A stretch of 64,000 nucleotides of DNA from JAGTRP01 sp035255045 (GTDB lineage: Bacteria > Pseudomonadota > Gammaproteobacteria > Burkholderiales > Rhodocyclaceae): the NCBI GenBank assembly GCA_035255045.1, contig DATFAA010000054.1, positions 62,001 to 126,000 on the forward strand, given 5' to 3'. Numbering within the stretch: the first letter of the stretch is position 1; each line of letters opens with the position of its first letter. A program made the position numbers and the translations under genes. The notes under the pieces are model-generated. The model made no database searches and was not told the DNA's origin. It saw nothing but the letters and a program-made list of their open reading frames with translations. Shown piece by piece: positions 10,070 to 17,673 of this stretch.

Positions 10070-10168
10070 AACGCTACGAGGGTGAAGCGCAGCGCTGCCA
10101 AGGCGCGCCAACCCAGACAGTGCTGTTCAGCACGGCAAGGCGGCGGCAACGCGGGCAGCGCAAGCCCG

Positions 10169-11308
10169 CTACTTGACTAGTTTCCAGGTGCCTTTTTCGA
10201 TGGTGACCATGACCCGGGCGCGCTGGTCGAAGCCCTGGTGGTCCTCCGGGCTCATGTTGAAGATGCCGTGGGCGCCGGGCAGGTTCTTGGTGCCTTCCAG
10301 GGCGTCCCGCAGGGCCTTGCGGAATTCCTTGGTGCCGGGCTGGGCCTTCTTGAGGGCCTGGGGAATGGCGTTGCCGAGGAGCACGCCGGCATCCCAGGCG
10401 TGGCCGCCGAAGGAGCTGATGCTGCCCTTGCCGTGGGCGGCCTCGTACTTGTTGACGTACTCCAGGGCGGACTTCTTAACCGGGTTGTCGTTGGGCAGCT
10501 GGGCGGCCACCACCATGGGGCCCACCGGCAGGAAGGCGCCTTCCACATCCTTGCCGCCGACCCGCAGGAAGTCGTTGTTGGCGACGCCGTGGGTCTGGTA
10601 GATGAGGCCCTTGTAGCCCTTTTCCTTCAAGGCCTTCTGGGGCAGGGCGGCCGGGGTGCCGGCGCCGCCGACCAGGACTGCGTCGGGCTTGGCGGCGAGA
10701 ATCTTGAGGACCTGGCCGGTGACCGAGGTGTCGTTGCGCTGGTAGCGCTCGTTGGCCACGATCTTGAGCTTGCGGGCTTCGGCGATCTTGGCGAATTCCT
10801 TGAACCAGCCTTCGCCGTAGGCGTCGGCGAAGCCGATGAAGGCCACCGTCTGGACGTGCCGGTCGGTCATGTGCTGGACGATGGCGGTGGCCATGTGGGC
10901 GTCGTTCTGGGCAGTCTTGAAGACCCAGTGGCGCTTGGCGTCCATGGGCTCGACGACGATGGCGGAGCCGGCCATGGAGATGAGGGGGGTCTCGTTTTCC
11001 ACCGCCACGTCCATCATGGCCAGGGAGTTGGGGGTGGTGGTGGAGCCGATGACCACGTCCACCTTGTTCTCGGTGATGAGCTTCTTGATGTTGCGGGTGG
11101 CGGCGGTGGGATCGGTGGCGTCGTCGAGGACGATGTAATTGACCTTCTGGCCGCCGATGGTGGTGGGCAGCAGGGCGATGGTGTTCTTTTCCGGGATGCC
11201 GAGGGAGGCGGCCGGACCGGTGGCGGAGACGGAAACGCCGACGTTGATGTCGGCGAAGGCGGCGGTGGAGAAGGCGGCCAGGACAGCGAGGGCCAATTTA
11301 CGCGACAT
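10169..11308 (-). CDS. periplasmic substrate-binding protein of the Liv-type ABC transporter (second copy)
   Basis: 379 aa. The N-terminus MSRKLALAVLAAFSTAAFA is a Sec signal peptide, and the mature part starts DINVGVSVSATGPAASLG as in the LivK/AmiC type I periplasmic-binding fold. It should deliver the ligand to LivH/LivM. It lies 74 bp downstream of a very similar paralogue (11383-12522) and 99 bp upstream of livH. Compared with that paralogue it has Gly and Val where the other has two Cys (RVGGKDVEG against RVCGKDCES). Confidence 0.88.
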   Translation of the reverse strand: MSRKLALAVLAAFSTAAFADINVGVSVSATGPAASLGIPEKNTIALLPTTIGGQKVNYIVLDDATDPTAATRNIKKLITENKVDVVIGSTTTPNSLAMMDVAVENETPLISMAGSAIVVEPMDAKRHWVFKTAQNDAHMATAIVQHMTDRHVQTVAFIGFADAYGEGWFKEFAKIAEARKLKIVANERYQRNDTSVTGQVLKILAAKPDAVLVGGAGTPAALPQKALKEKGYKGLIYQTHGVANNDFLRVGGKDVEGAFLPVGPMVVAAQLPNDNPVKKSALEYVNKYEAAHGKGSISSFGGHAWDAGVLLGNAIPQALKKAQPGTKEFRKALRDALEGTKNLPGAHGIFNMSPEDHQGFDQRARVMVTIEKGTWKLVK

Positions 11309-11331
11309 TTCGGAATCTCCGCTGGATATGC

Positions 11332-11362
11332 AAAGGGCGGGAGTTTAGCACGCCCGCCCTTT
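11332..11362 (-). terminator. hairpin between the two binding-protein genes, possible attenuator
   Basis: AAAGGGCGGG (11332-11341) pairs perfectly with CCCGCCCTTT (11353-11362). In the direction of the operon (minus) it is followed by only three T, so it may be a leaky terminator or an RNA-stabilising hairpin that raises the level of the first gene's mRNA. The plus-strand reading has five T. Confidence 0.5.
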
Positions 11363-11382
11363 TTCCCAACTCGATCAGTCGC

Positions 11383-12522
11383 TTACTTGGCGAGCTTCCA
11401 GGCGCCCCCCTCGATCTTGACCATCAGGCGGGCCCGCTGGTCGAAACCCAGGTGGTCCTGGGTGCTCATATTGAACACGCCGTGGGCGGCCGGCAGGTTC
11501 TTGACGCTCTCCAGGGCGTCCCGCAGGGCCTTGCGGAATTCCTTGGTGCCGGGCTGGGCCTTCTTGAGGGCCTCGGGGGCGGCGGCGGCGATCAGCAGGC
11601 CGGCGTCCCAGGCGTGGGCGCCGAAGGTGGAGACGCTGCCCTTGCCCTGGGCGGCTTCGTACTTGGTGACGTATTCCAGCGCGGACTTCCGCACCGGGTG
11701 GTCGGAGGGCAGCTGGGCGGCGACCAGCACCGGGCCGGCGGGCAGGAAGGTGCTTTCGCAATCCTTGCCGCAGACCCGCAGGAAGTCGGCATTGGCGACG
11801 CCGTGGGTCTGGTAGATGAGGCCCTTGTAGCCCTTCTCCTTCAAGGCCTTCTGGGGCAGGGCGGCGGGGGTGCCGGCGCCGCCGATGAGAATGGCATCGG
11901 GCTTGGCGGCGATGATCTTGAGGACCTGGCCGGTCACCGAGGTGTCGGTGCGGTTGAAGCGCTCGTTGGCGACCATCTTGATCTTGCGCACCTCGGCGAT
12001 CCGCGAGAACTCGTTCCACCAGCCTTCGCCGTAGGCGTCGGAGAAGCCGATGTAGGCCACGCTATGCACATTGTTGTTGGTCATGTGCTCGACGATGGCG
12101 GTGGACATCTGGGCGTCGTTCTGGGGGGTCTTGAACACCCACTTGCGCTTGTCGTCCAGGGGCTCGACGATGCGGGCCGAAGCCGCCATGGAGATCATGG
12201 GGGTCTCGCCTTCGGCTGCCACGTCGACCATGGCCAGGGAATTTGGGGTGGTGGTGGAGCCGACGATGACATCCACCTTGTTCTCGGAAATGAGCTTGCG
12301 GGCGTTCTTGACGGCGGAGGTGGTGTCGGAGGCGTCGTCCAGGACGATGTAATTGACTTTCTGGCCGGCGATGGTCTTGGGCATCAGGTCCACGGTGTGC
12401 TTTTCCGGGATGCCGAGGGACGCGGCGGGCCCGGTGGCGGACAGGGTGATGCCGACATTGATGTCGGCCGAGGCGGCGCTGGCCAGGCCCGCTAGCAGTG
12501 CGGCGAGCAACGTTTTTTTCAT
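11383..12522 (-). CDS. periplasmic substrate-binding protein of the Liv-type ABC transporter (first copy)
   Basis: 379 aa from the ATG at 12522, with GGGAGGAG just upstream; an in-frame start at 12597 would only add a non-signal extension. The signal peptide MKKTLLAALLAGLASAASA is followed by DINVGITLSATGPAASLG. It is a type I periplasmic-binding protein of the LivK family and the first gene of the transporter operon. It is closely similar to its downstream neighbour in protein and in long stretches of DNA (for example the segment coding GYKGLIYQTHGVAN), so the pair arose by tandem duplication. Two Cys residues (RVCGKDCES) are unique to this copy. Confidence 0.9.
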   Translation of the reverse strand: MKKTLLAALLAGLASAASADINVGITLSATGPAASLGIPEKHTVDLMPKTIAGQKVNYIVLDDASDTTSAVKNARKLISENKVDVIVGSTTTPNSLAMVDVAAEGETPMISMAASARIVEPLDDKRKWVFKTPQNDAQMSTAIVEHMTNNNVHSVAYIGFSDAYGEGWWNEFSRIAEVRKIKMVANERFNRTDTSVTGQVLKIIAAKPDAILIGGAGTPAALPQKALKEKGYKGLIYQTHGVANADFLRVCGKDCESTFLPAGPVLVAAQLPSDHPVRKSALEYVTKYEAAQGKGSVSTFGAHAWDAGLLIAAAAPEALKKAQPGTKEFRKALRDALESVKNLPAAHGVFNMSTQDHLGFDQRARLMVKIEGGAWKLAK

Positions 12523-12638
12523 GGGTCTCCTCCCTTTATTGGAAAACGAAAACCCTACTGCTAACGTTGTATCCGCGCAACCGATTTGCTCAATCAAGCA
12601 TGCTAAACTTGGGTCTTCTCCCCCATTCCAACTTGCCC

Positions 12639-13229
12639 ATGTTCTCCGGAATCATCGCTGCCGTCGGCCGCATCACCCATCTCACCGCCCGCGAGGCGGG
12701 GTACCGCCTGACCATCGAGTCCGGCCGCCTGGGGCTGGATGACGTCAGCCTGGGTGATTCCATCGCCTGCAACGGCGTCTGCCTGACCGTGGTCGGCATC
12801 GACGGCCCCCGCTTCCAGGTGGACGTCTCCCCTGAGACCCTGGCCTGCACCGTCGGCCTCGACGCTCCCGGCGAGATCAATATGGAAAAGGCCCTGCGCC
12901 TGGCCGACCGCCTGGGCGGACACCTGGTGTCGGGCCATGTGGACGGGGTCGGCGAAGTCGTCGGCTTCGACCCGGTGGGGGACAACCGGCTCCTCACCGT
13001 CCGCGCCCCGGCCGAACTGGGACGCTACATCGCCCGCAAGGGCTCGATCACGGTCAATGGCGTCAGCCTCACCACCAACACGGTGCAGGGCAGCGACTTC
13101 ACCATCAACCTGATTTCCCACACCCTGGAAATGACCACCCTCAAACACCTCAAACCGGGCAGCCGGGTGAATCTCGAGGTGGATCTCATCGCCCGCTACT
13201 GCGAGCGTCTCCTGAATCCGGAAAACTGA
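12639..13229 (+). CDS. ribE: riboflavin synthase alpha chain
   Basis: 196 aa. Dismutates two 6,7-dimethyl-8-ribityllumazine molecules to riboflavin in the cytoplasm. The start at 12639 gives the family N-terminus MFSGIIAAVGRI. The two internally repeated lumazine-synthase-like barrels are visible: VSLGDSIACNGVCLTV in the first and GSITVNGVSLT in the second, with SGHVDGVG between them. It is the first gene of ribE-ribB-ribH-nusB-thiL-pgpA-cinA. It is divergent from the ABC operon with a 116-bp gap, in which I see no FMN riboswitch. Confidence 0.95.
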   Translation: MFSGIIAAVGRITHLTAREAGYRLTIESGRLGLDDVSLGDSIACNGVCLTVVGIDGPRFQVDVSPETLACTVGLDAPGEINMEKALRLADRLGGHLVSGHVDGVGEVVGFDPVGDNRLLTVRAPAELGRYIARKGSITVNGVSLTTNTVQGSDFTINLISHTLEMTTLKHLKPGSRVNLEVDLIARYCERLLNPEN

Positions 13230-13230
13230 C

Positions 13231-14343
13231 ATGCCCACTTCCCATCCCGCCATCGCCTCCACCCAGGAAATCGTCGCCGAGCTCAAGGCCGGCCGCATGG
13301 TCATCCTGGTGGATGAAGAAGACCGCGAAAACGAGGGCGACCTCGTCATCGCCGCCGAACACGTCACCCCCGAGGCCGTCAATTTCATGGCCAAGTACGG
13401 CCGCGGCCTGGTTTGCCTGACCCTCACCGAGGAGCGCTGCAAGAAGCTGGGCCTGGCCCAGATGGCCCGGGACAACAAGACCCCCCTGGGTACCGCCTTC
13501 ACCGTCTCCATCGAGGCTGCCGAGGGCGTCACCACGGGCATCTCCGCCGCCGACCGGGCCCGCACCATCCAGGTGGCGGTGGCCAAGAACGCCACCCCCG
13601 ACGACATCGTCCAGCCCGGCCACGTCTTCCCCATCATGGCCCGTCCCGGCGGCGTCCTGGTGCGGGCCGGCCACACCGAGGCGGGCTGCGACCTGGCCGC
13701 CATGGCCGGCCTGGAGCCGTCCTCCGTCATCTGCGAAATCATGAACGACGACGGCACCATGGCCCGCCTGCCCCAGCTCATGGAATTCGCCCAGGAGCAC
13801 GGCCTCAAGATCGGCACCATCGCCGACCTCATCCACTACCGGGCCGCCTCCGAGACCCTGGTGGAGCGGGTGTTCTCCAAGCCGATCGCCACGCCCCACG
13901 GCGAATTCACCATGCACGCCTACGTGGACCAGGCCTCCGGCGCCACCCACCTGGCCCTGGTCAAGGGTTCCATCCCGGCCGGCGCCGAGACCCTGGTGCG
14001 GGTGCACGAGCCCCTGTCGGTCCTGGATTTCCTCGATCCCGCCAGCAAGGAGCAGTCCTTCTCCATCGACCAGGCCCAGGCGGCCATGGCCAAGTTCGGC
14101 CACGGCGTCATCGTCCTCATGCACCGGCCGGAGGACGGCGAAGCCCTCCTCAACCGGCTCACCCGCAAGGGTCCCCGCGCCCAGCAGAAGTGGGACCCCC
14201 GCACCTACGGCATCGGCGCCCAGATCCTGCGCGACCTCGGGGTCACCAAGATGCGGCTCCTCTCCAGCCCGCGCAAGATGCCTTCCATGACCGGCTTCGA
14301 CCTGGAGGTCACCGGTTTCGTCCCCTCCACCTCGGAGCTCTGA
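13231..14343 (+). CDS. ribB: 3,4-dihydroxy-2-butanone 4-phosphate synthase with degenerate GTP cyclohydrolase II domain
   Basis: 370 aa. The N-terminal 200 residues are a complete RibB: acidic metal/substrate motif DEEDRENEGD (28-37), RPGGVLVRAGHTEAGCDL with His148, and an NDDGTM segment. The C-terminal half has the size and fold position of GTP cyclohydrolase II but lacks its catalytic signature. The zinc Cys cluster (normally RVHSECxTGD...RCDCG) reads RVHEPLSVLDFLDPASKEQS with no Cys, and HRQEGRNIGL is replaced by HRPEDGEALL. It should therefore make dihydroxybutanone phosphate but not open GTP. A separate functional ribA is expected elsewhere. It starts one base after the ribE stop. Confidence 0.93.
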   Translation: MPTSHPAIASTQEIVAELKAGRMVILVDEEDRENEGDLVIAAEHVTPEAVNFMAKYGRGLVCLTLTEERCKKLGLAQMARDNKTPLGTAFTVSIEAAEGVTTGISAADRARTIQVAVAKNATPDDIVQPGHVFPIMARPGGVLVRAGHTEAGCDLAAMAGLEPSSVICEIMNDDGTMARLPQLMEFAQEHGLKIGTIADLIHYRAASETLVERVFSKPIATPHGEFTMHAYVDQASGATHLALVKGSIPAGAETLVRVHEPLSVLDFLDPASKEQSFSIDQAQAAMAKFGHGVIVLMHRPEDGEALLNRLTRKGPRAQQKWDPRTYGIGAQILRDLGVTKMRLLSSPRKMPSMTGFDLEVTGFVPSTSEL

Positions 14344-14344
14344 C

Positions 14345-14818
14345 ATGCCCCGCTTCGACAACATCTACGAATACGACCAGAACCTCAAGGGCGCCGACCT
14401 GCGTGTCGGCATCGTCATGAGCCGCTTCAACCAGGACGTCTGCGAAGGCCTGCTGTCCGCCTGCGTGGCGGAACTCAAGCGCCTCGGCGTGGCCGACTCG
14501 GACATGACCATCGCCACCGTCCCCGGCGCCCTGGAAATTCCCCTCACCCTGCAGACCATGGCCCAGAGCGGCTCCTTCGACGCCCTCGTGGCCCTGGGCG
14601 CCGTCATCCGCGGCGAGACCTACCACTTCGAAGTGGTGTCCAACGATTCCTGCCGGGCCATCATGGAAGTCCAGCTCGACACCGGCGTGCCCGTCGCCAA
14701 CGGCATCCTGACCTGCGAGAACGACGACCAGGCCCTGGTCCGCATGCAACAGAAGGGCGCCGATTGCGCCCAGGCGGCCGTGGAAATGGCCAATCTTCTT
14801 AAGACTCTCTCCGAATGA
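14345..14818 (+). CDS. ribH: 6,7-dimethyl-8-ribityllumazine synthase
   Basis: 157 aa. Condenses dihydroxybutanone phosphate with the ribityl pyrimidine to give lumazine, the substrate of RibE; family members form 60-mer or decameric cages. Typical motifs are GIVMSRFNQDVCEGLL, the VPGALEIPL loop and GAVIRGETYHFEVV with the catalytic His, plus GVLT-like NGILTCEN. It begins one base after the ribB stop and overlaps nusB by ATGA. Confidence 0.96.
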   Translation: MPRFDNIYEYDQNLKGADLRVGIVMSRFNQDVCEGLLSACVAELKRLGVADSDMTIATVPGALEIPLTLQTMAQSGSFDALVALGAVIRGETYHFEVVSNDSCRAIMEVQLDTGVPVANGILTCENDDQALVRMQQKGADCAQAAVEMANLLKTLSE

Positions 14819-15279
14819 ACGATCAAGCAAAGAAAGCCCCCGCCAAGTCGGCCCGCCGCCGCGCGCGGGAATTCGCCCTCCAGGGGCTGTACCAGTGGCG
14901 CGTGGGCGGCAACGACGAAGCCGCCATCGAGGCCCATCTCCCCGACCTGGAAGGCTTCGAAAAGGCCGATCGGGACTTCTGCCTGCGCCTGGTGCGCGGC
15001 GTCCTGGCCCAGCGGGATGCGCTGACGGCCCAGATCGCCGGCCATATCGACCGGCCCTTCGACGAACTGTCCCCGGTCGAATCCTGCGTCCTCCTGCTGG
15101 GCGCCTTCGAGCTGGTGCACCACCCCGAGACCCCCTACCGGGTGGTCATCAACGAGGCCATCGAACTGGCCAAATCCTTCGGCGGCACCGACGGCCACAA
15201 GTACGTGAACGGCGTCCTCGACAAGCTGGCGGCGGAAATCCGGCCGGTGGAAGTGGAAGCCAAGCGGCAGTCCCGGTAA
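14815..15279 (+). CDS. nusB: transcription antitermination factor NusB
   Basis: 154 aa. RNA-binding all-helical protein that with NusE (S10) recognises boxA in rRNA leaders. The N-terminal Arg-rich patch (ARRRAREFALQGLYQW) and PFDELSPVESCVLLLGAFEL are family hallmarks, as is YRVVINEAIELAKSFGG near the end. The ribH-nusB order with ATGA overlap is common in proteobacteria. Confidence 0.96.
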   Translation: MNDQAKKAPAKSARRRAREFALQGLYQWRVGGNDEAAIEAHLPDLEGFEKADRDFCLRLVRGVLAQRDALTAQIAGHIDRPFDELSPVESCVLLLGAFELVHHPETPYRVVINEAIELAKSFGGTDGHKYVNGVLDKLAAEIRPVEVEAKRQSR

Positions 15280-16286
15280 TGCCGGGGGAGAATTTGTCCG
15301 AGTTCCAGCTCATCGACAAACACTTCGCCCGGCCGACCCCGTCGGCCGCCCTCGGGCCCGGTGACGACTGCGCCCTGCTGCGGCCGACGCCGGGGCTGGA
15401 ACTGGCCGTCACCACCGACATGCTGGTGGCAGGCACCCATTTCCTGCCCGACACTGACCCCCGCAACCTGGGCTGGAAGGCCCTGGCGGTGAATGTCTCC
15501 GACCTCGCCGCCATGGGCGCCAAGCCGCGCTGGGCGCTGCTCGCCGGCAGCCTGCCCGAGGCCGACGAAGCCTGGATCGCCGCCTTCGCCGAAGGCTTCT
15601 TCGCCTGCGCGGCCGCCTACGGGGTGGACCTGGTGGGGGGCGACACCACCCGCGGGCCCCTGAATCTCTGCATCACCGCCATGGGGGAAGTGGCGCCGGG
15701 CCAGGCCCTGCGCCGGGACGGCGCCCGCCCGGGCGACGACATCTGGGTGTCCGGCCGCCCCGGCCTCGCCGCCCTCGGCCTCGCCCACCTCAAGGGCAAG
15801 GTGGAGCTGCCCGAGCCCTGGCTGCGGCTGTGCGTCGCCGCCCTGGAAAAGCCGCGGCCCCGGGTCGCCCTGGGCAACGCCCTGCGGGGCGTGGCGAGCG
15901 CCGCCATTGACGTCTCCGACGGGCTACTGGCCGACCTCGGCCACATCGCCGAGCGCTCGAAGCTGGCGGCCGCCGTGCAGCTGGTCCAGCTGCCCCACCT
16001 GCCCAAGGGCATCGACCGGGCCCTGGCCCTGGACTGCCAACTGGCCGGCGGGGACGACTACGAGCTCTGCTTCACCGCCGCCCCCGAGCAGCACCTGGCC
16101 ATCGGCAAGATCGCCGCTGACCTGGAACTGCCCCTCTGGCACATCGGCACCATCCAGGCCCCGGGCGCGGCCTTCACCCTGGAAGACTGGAACGCCGTCG
16201 CCGGCGAGGCCGGCAGCGTCACGGTGTACGACCCGGACGGCAAGCCCGTCGAGTTCGACCATCGGGGCTACGACCACTTTGGCTAA
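15279..16286 (+). CDS. thiL: thiamine-monophosphate kinase
   Basis: 335 aa from the ATG that shares bases with the nusB stop (TAATG). Phosphorylates thiamine monophosphate to thiamine diphosphate using ATP. Seen: GPGDDCALL (metal/ATP), TTDMLVAGTHF, DLAAMGAKPRWAL, GGDTTRG, AIDVSDGLLADLGH and AGGDDYELCF, all typical AIR-synthase-type ThiL motifs. Its last codons overlap the start of pgpA by 8 bases. Confidence 0.95.
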   Translation: MPGENLSEFQLIDKHFARPTPSAALGPGDDCALLRPTPGLELAVTTDMLVAGTHFLPDTDPRNLGWKALAVNVSDLAAMGAKPRWALLAGSLPEADEAWIAAFAEGFFACAAAYGVDLVGGDTTRGPLNLCITAMGEVAPGQALRRDGARPGDDIWVSGRPGLAALGLAHLKGKVELPEPWLRLCVAALEKPRPRVALGNALRGVASAAIDVSDGLLADLGHIAERSKLAAAVQLVQLPHLPKGIDRALALDCQLAGGDDYELCFTAAPEQHLAIGKIAADLELPLWHIGTIQAPGAAFTLEDWNAVAGEAGSVTVYDPDGKPVEFDHRGYDHFG

Positions 16287-16764
16287 GCCGCCGAGCCTGC
16301 GCTTCCTGTTCGCCCATCCGGCCCACTTCATCGCCTGCGGCTGCGGCAGCGGCTTGTCCATGTGGGCGCCGGGGACGGTAGGCACCCTGTTCGCGTGGAT
16401 GACCTACATCCTCCTCAAGCCGCACTTCTCGGACCTGCAGTTCGGCATCCTGCTGGGCATCGCCTACCTGGTCGGCATCCATGCCATCCAGAAGACCGGC
16501 GAAGCCCTGGGGGAACCGGACCACGGCAGCATTGTCTGGGATGAGATCGTGCCCTTCTGGGGCGTGCTGCTCCTCACCCCTCCGCTCTTCATGTGGCAAT
16601 TGACGGCCTTCTGCCTGTTCCGCTTCTTCGACATCGCCAAGCCCCAGCCGGCCCGGTGGTTCGACCAGTACGTGAAGAACGGCTTCGGCGTCATGACCGA
16701 CGACGTCATCGCCGGCTTCTATACCCTCATCGTCCTGGCCATCCTGAAATGGGCCCTCGGCTAG
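16279..16764 (+). CDS. pgpA: phosphatidylglycerophosphatase A
   Basis: 161 aa inner-membrane enzyme that dephosphorylates phosphatidylglycerophosphate. The frame has no ATG at the right place. A TTG at 16279, overlapping the thiL end, gives LAKPPSLRFLFAHPAHFIACG, which matches the family N-terminus and length. Key features are GSGLSMWAPGTVGTL, the acidic DHGSIVWDEIVPFW and the FRFFDIAKPQPARWFD segment, with about four hydrophobic stretches. It overlaps the next gene by 16 bases. Confidence 0.92.
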   Translation: MAKPPSLRFLFAHPAHFIACGCGSGLSMWAPGTVGTLFAWMTYILLKPHFSDLQFGILLGIAYLVGIHAIQKTGEALGEPDHGSIVWDEIVPFWGVLLLTPPLFMWQLTAFCLFRFFDIAKPQPARWFDQYVKNGFGVMTDDVIAGFYTLIVLAILKWALG

Positions 16765-17267
16765 AGCAGTCGGACCTGGAAGCCTTGGCCGCCCGACTGG
16801 GGCAGGCGCTGCTGGCCCGGGGCGAATGGCTGGCGACGGCGGAATCGTGCACCGGCGGCTGGGTGGCCCAGTGCATCACCGCCGTTGCCGGCAGTTCCAA
16901 CTGGTTCGACCGGGGATTCGTCACCTATTCCAACGCCGCCAAGGTGGACATGCTGGGGGTGCCCCAGACCACCCTGGACCGCCACGGCGCCGTGTCCGAA
17001 GCCACCGCCCGGGCCATGGCCCAGGGCGCGGTGGCCCACAGCAAGGCGGATTGGGCCGTCGCCATCACCGGCGTCGCCGGCCCCACCGGCGGAACCCGGG
17101 ACAAGCCCGTGGGCATGGTCTGTTTCGCCTGGGCCCGCAAGGACGGCGGCTGCGAGGCCATGACCGGCCACTTCACCGGCGACCGGGAGCAGGTGCGGGC
17201 CCAGTCGGTGCGCCAGGCCCTGACCGGGCTGCTGGCGCGCCTGGCCGCGGATACCCAGCTGGCCTGA
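16749..17267 (+). CDS. pncC: CinA C-terminal family nicotinamide-nucleotide amidase
   Basis: 172 aa. Stand-alone CinA C-terminal domain that deamidates nicotinamide mononucleotide in NAD salvage. The motifs ATAESCTGGWVAQCIT (catalytic Ser), FDRGFVTYSNAAK and AITGVAGPTGGTRDKPVGMVCF are all intact. The ATG at 16749 lies inside pgpA. It ends the seven-gene plus-strand run and stops 6 bp short of the convergent yjdM, with no visible terminator between. Confidence 0.93.
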   Translation: MGPRLEQSDLEALAARLGQALLARGEWLATAESCTGGWVAQCITAVAGSSNWFDRGFVTYSNAAKVDMLGVPQTTLDRHGAVSEATARAMAQGAVAHSKADWAVAITGVAGPTGGTRDKPVGMVCFAWARKDGGCEAMTGHFTGDREQVRAQSVRQALTGLLARLAADTQLA

Positions 17268-17273
17268 CCGGCT

Positions 17274-17612
17274 CTACACCTTGCGCAGGTAGCAGGCCTT
17301 CAGCATGAAGTTGCCGGCGTCCATCTTGCAGTCCACCTCATGGTCGCCGCCGACCAGGCGGATGCTCTTCACCTTGGTGCCGACCTTGAGGGTGATGGAC
17401 GATCCCTTGACCTTCAGGTCCTTGATGAGGACGACGGAGTCGCCGTTCTGGAGCACGTTGCCGTTGGCGTCCTTGACCACCGCCTCGGCCTCGTCGTCGG
17501 CCTCGGCGCCCGCCTGCATGGGCCATTCGAAGCCGCAGTCGGCGCAGACGTAGTTGTCGCCGTCCGGATAGGTGTTTTCAAGGGTGCATTGGGGACAGGC
17601 GGGGATGGACAT
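17274..17612 (-). CDS. yjdM: zinc-ribbon PhnA-type protein YjdM
   Basis: 112 aa. An N-terminal zinc ribbon (CPQCTLENTYPDGDNYVCADC) is followed by the conserved beta domain with NGDSVVLIKDLKVKGSS and KSIRLVGGDHEVDCK. This is the YjdM/PhnA-related family; despite the old name it has no established role in phosphonate use. It is convergent with the CinA gene. Confidence 0.88.
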   Translation of the reverse strand: MSIPACPQCTLENTYPDGDNYVCADCGFEWPMQAGAEADDEAEAVVKDANGNVLQNGDSVVLIKDLKVKGSSITLKVGTKVKSIRLVGGDHEVDCKMDAGNFMLKACYLRKV

Positions 17613-17673
17613 GGCGGCGGTACCGAAATTGAGAAGCCGGGCATTTTAAGCCATCGGCCCGTCCGGGCGGAAA

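Noticed and set aside
10070..10168. REP-like element between the second binding protein and livH
   Set aside because: Only short imperfect dyads (for example GTGCTG-TT-CAGCAC) in GC-rich DNA; no second copy seen in the window.
12523..12638. FMN riboswitch before ribE
   Set aside because: The 116-bp gap is too short for a complete RFN element plus leader and I saw none of its conserved stem pieces.
17268..17273. Terminator between cinA-type gene and yjdM
   Set aside because: The gap is six bases, and I found no strong hairpin with T-run in the flanking coding ends.
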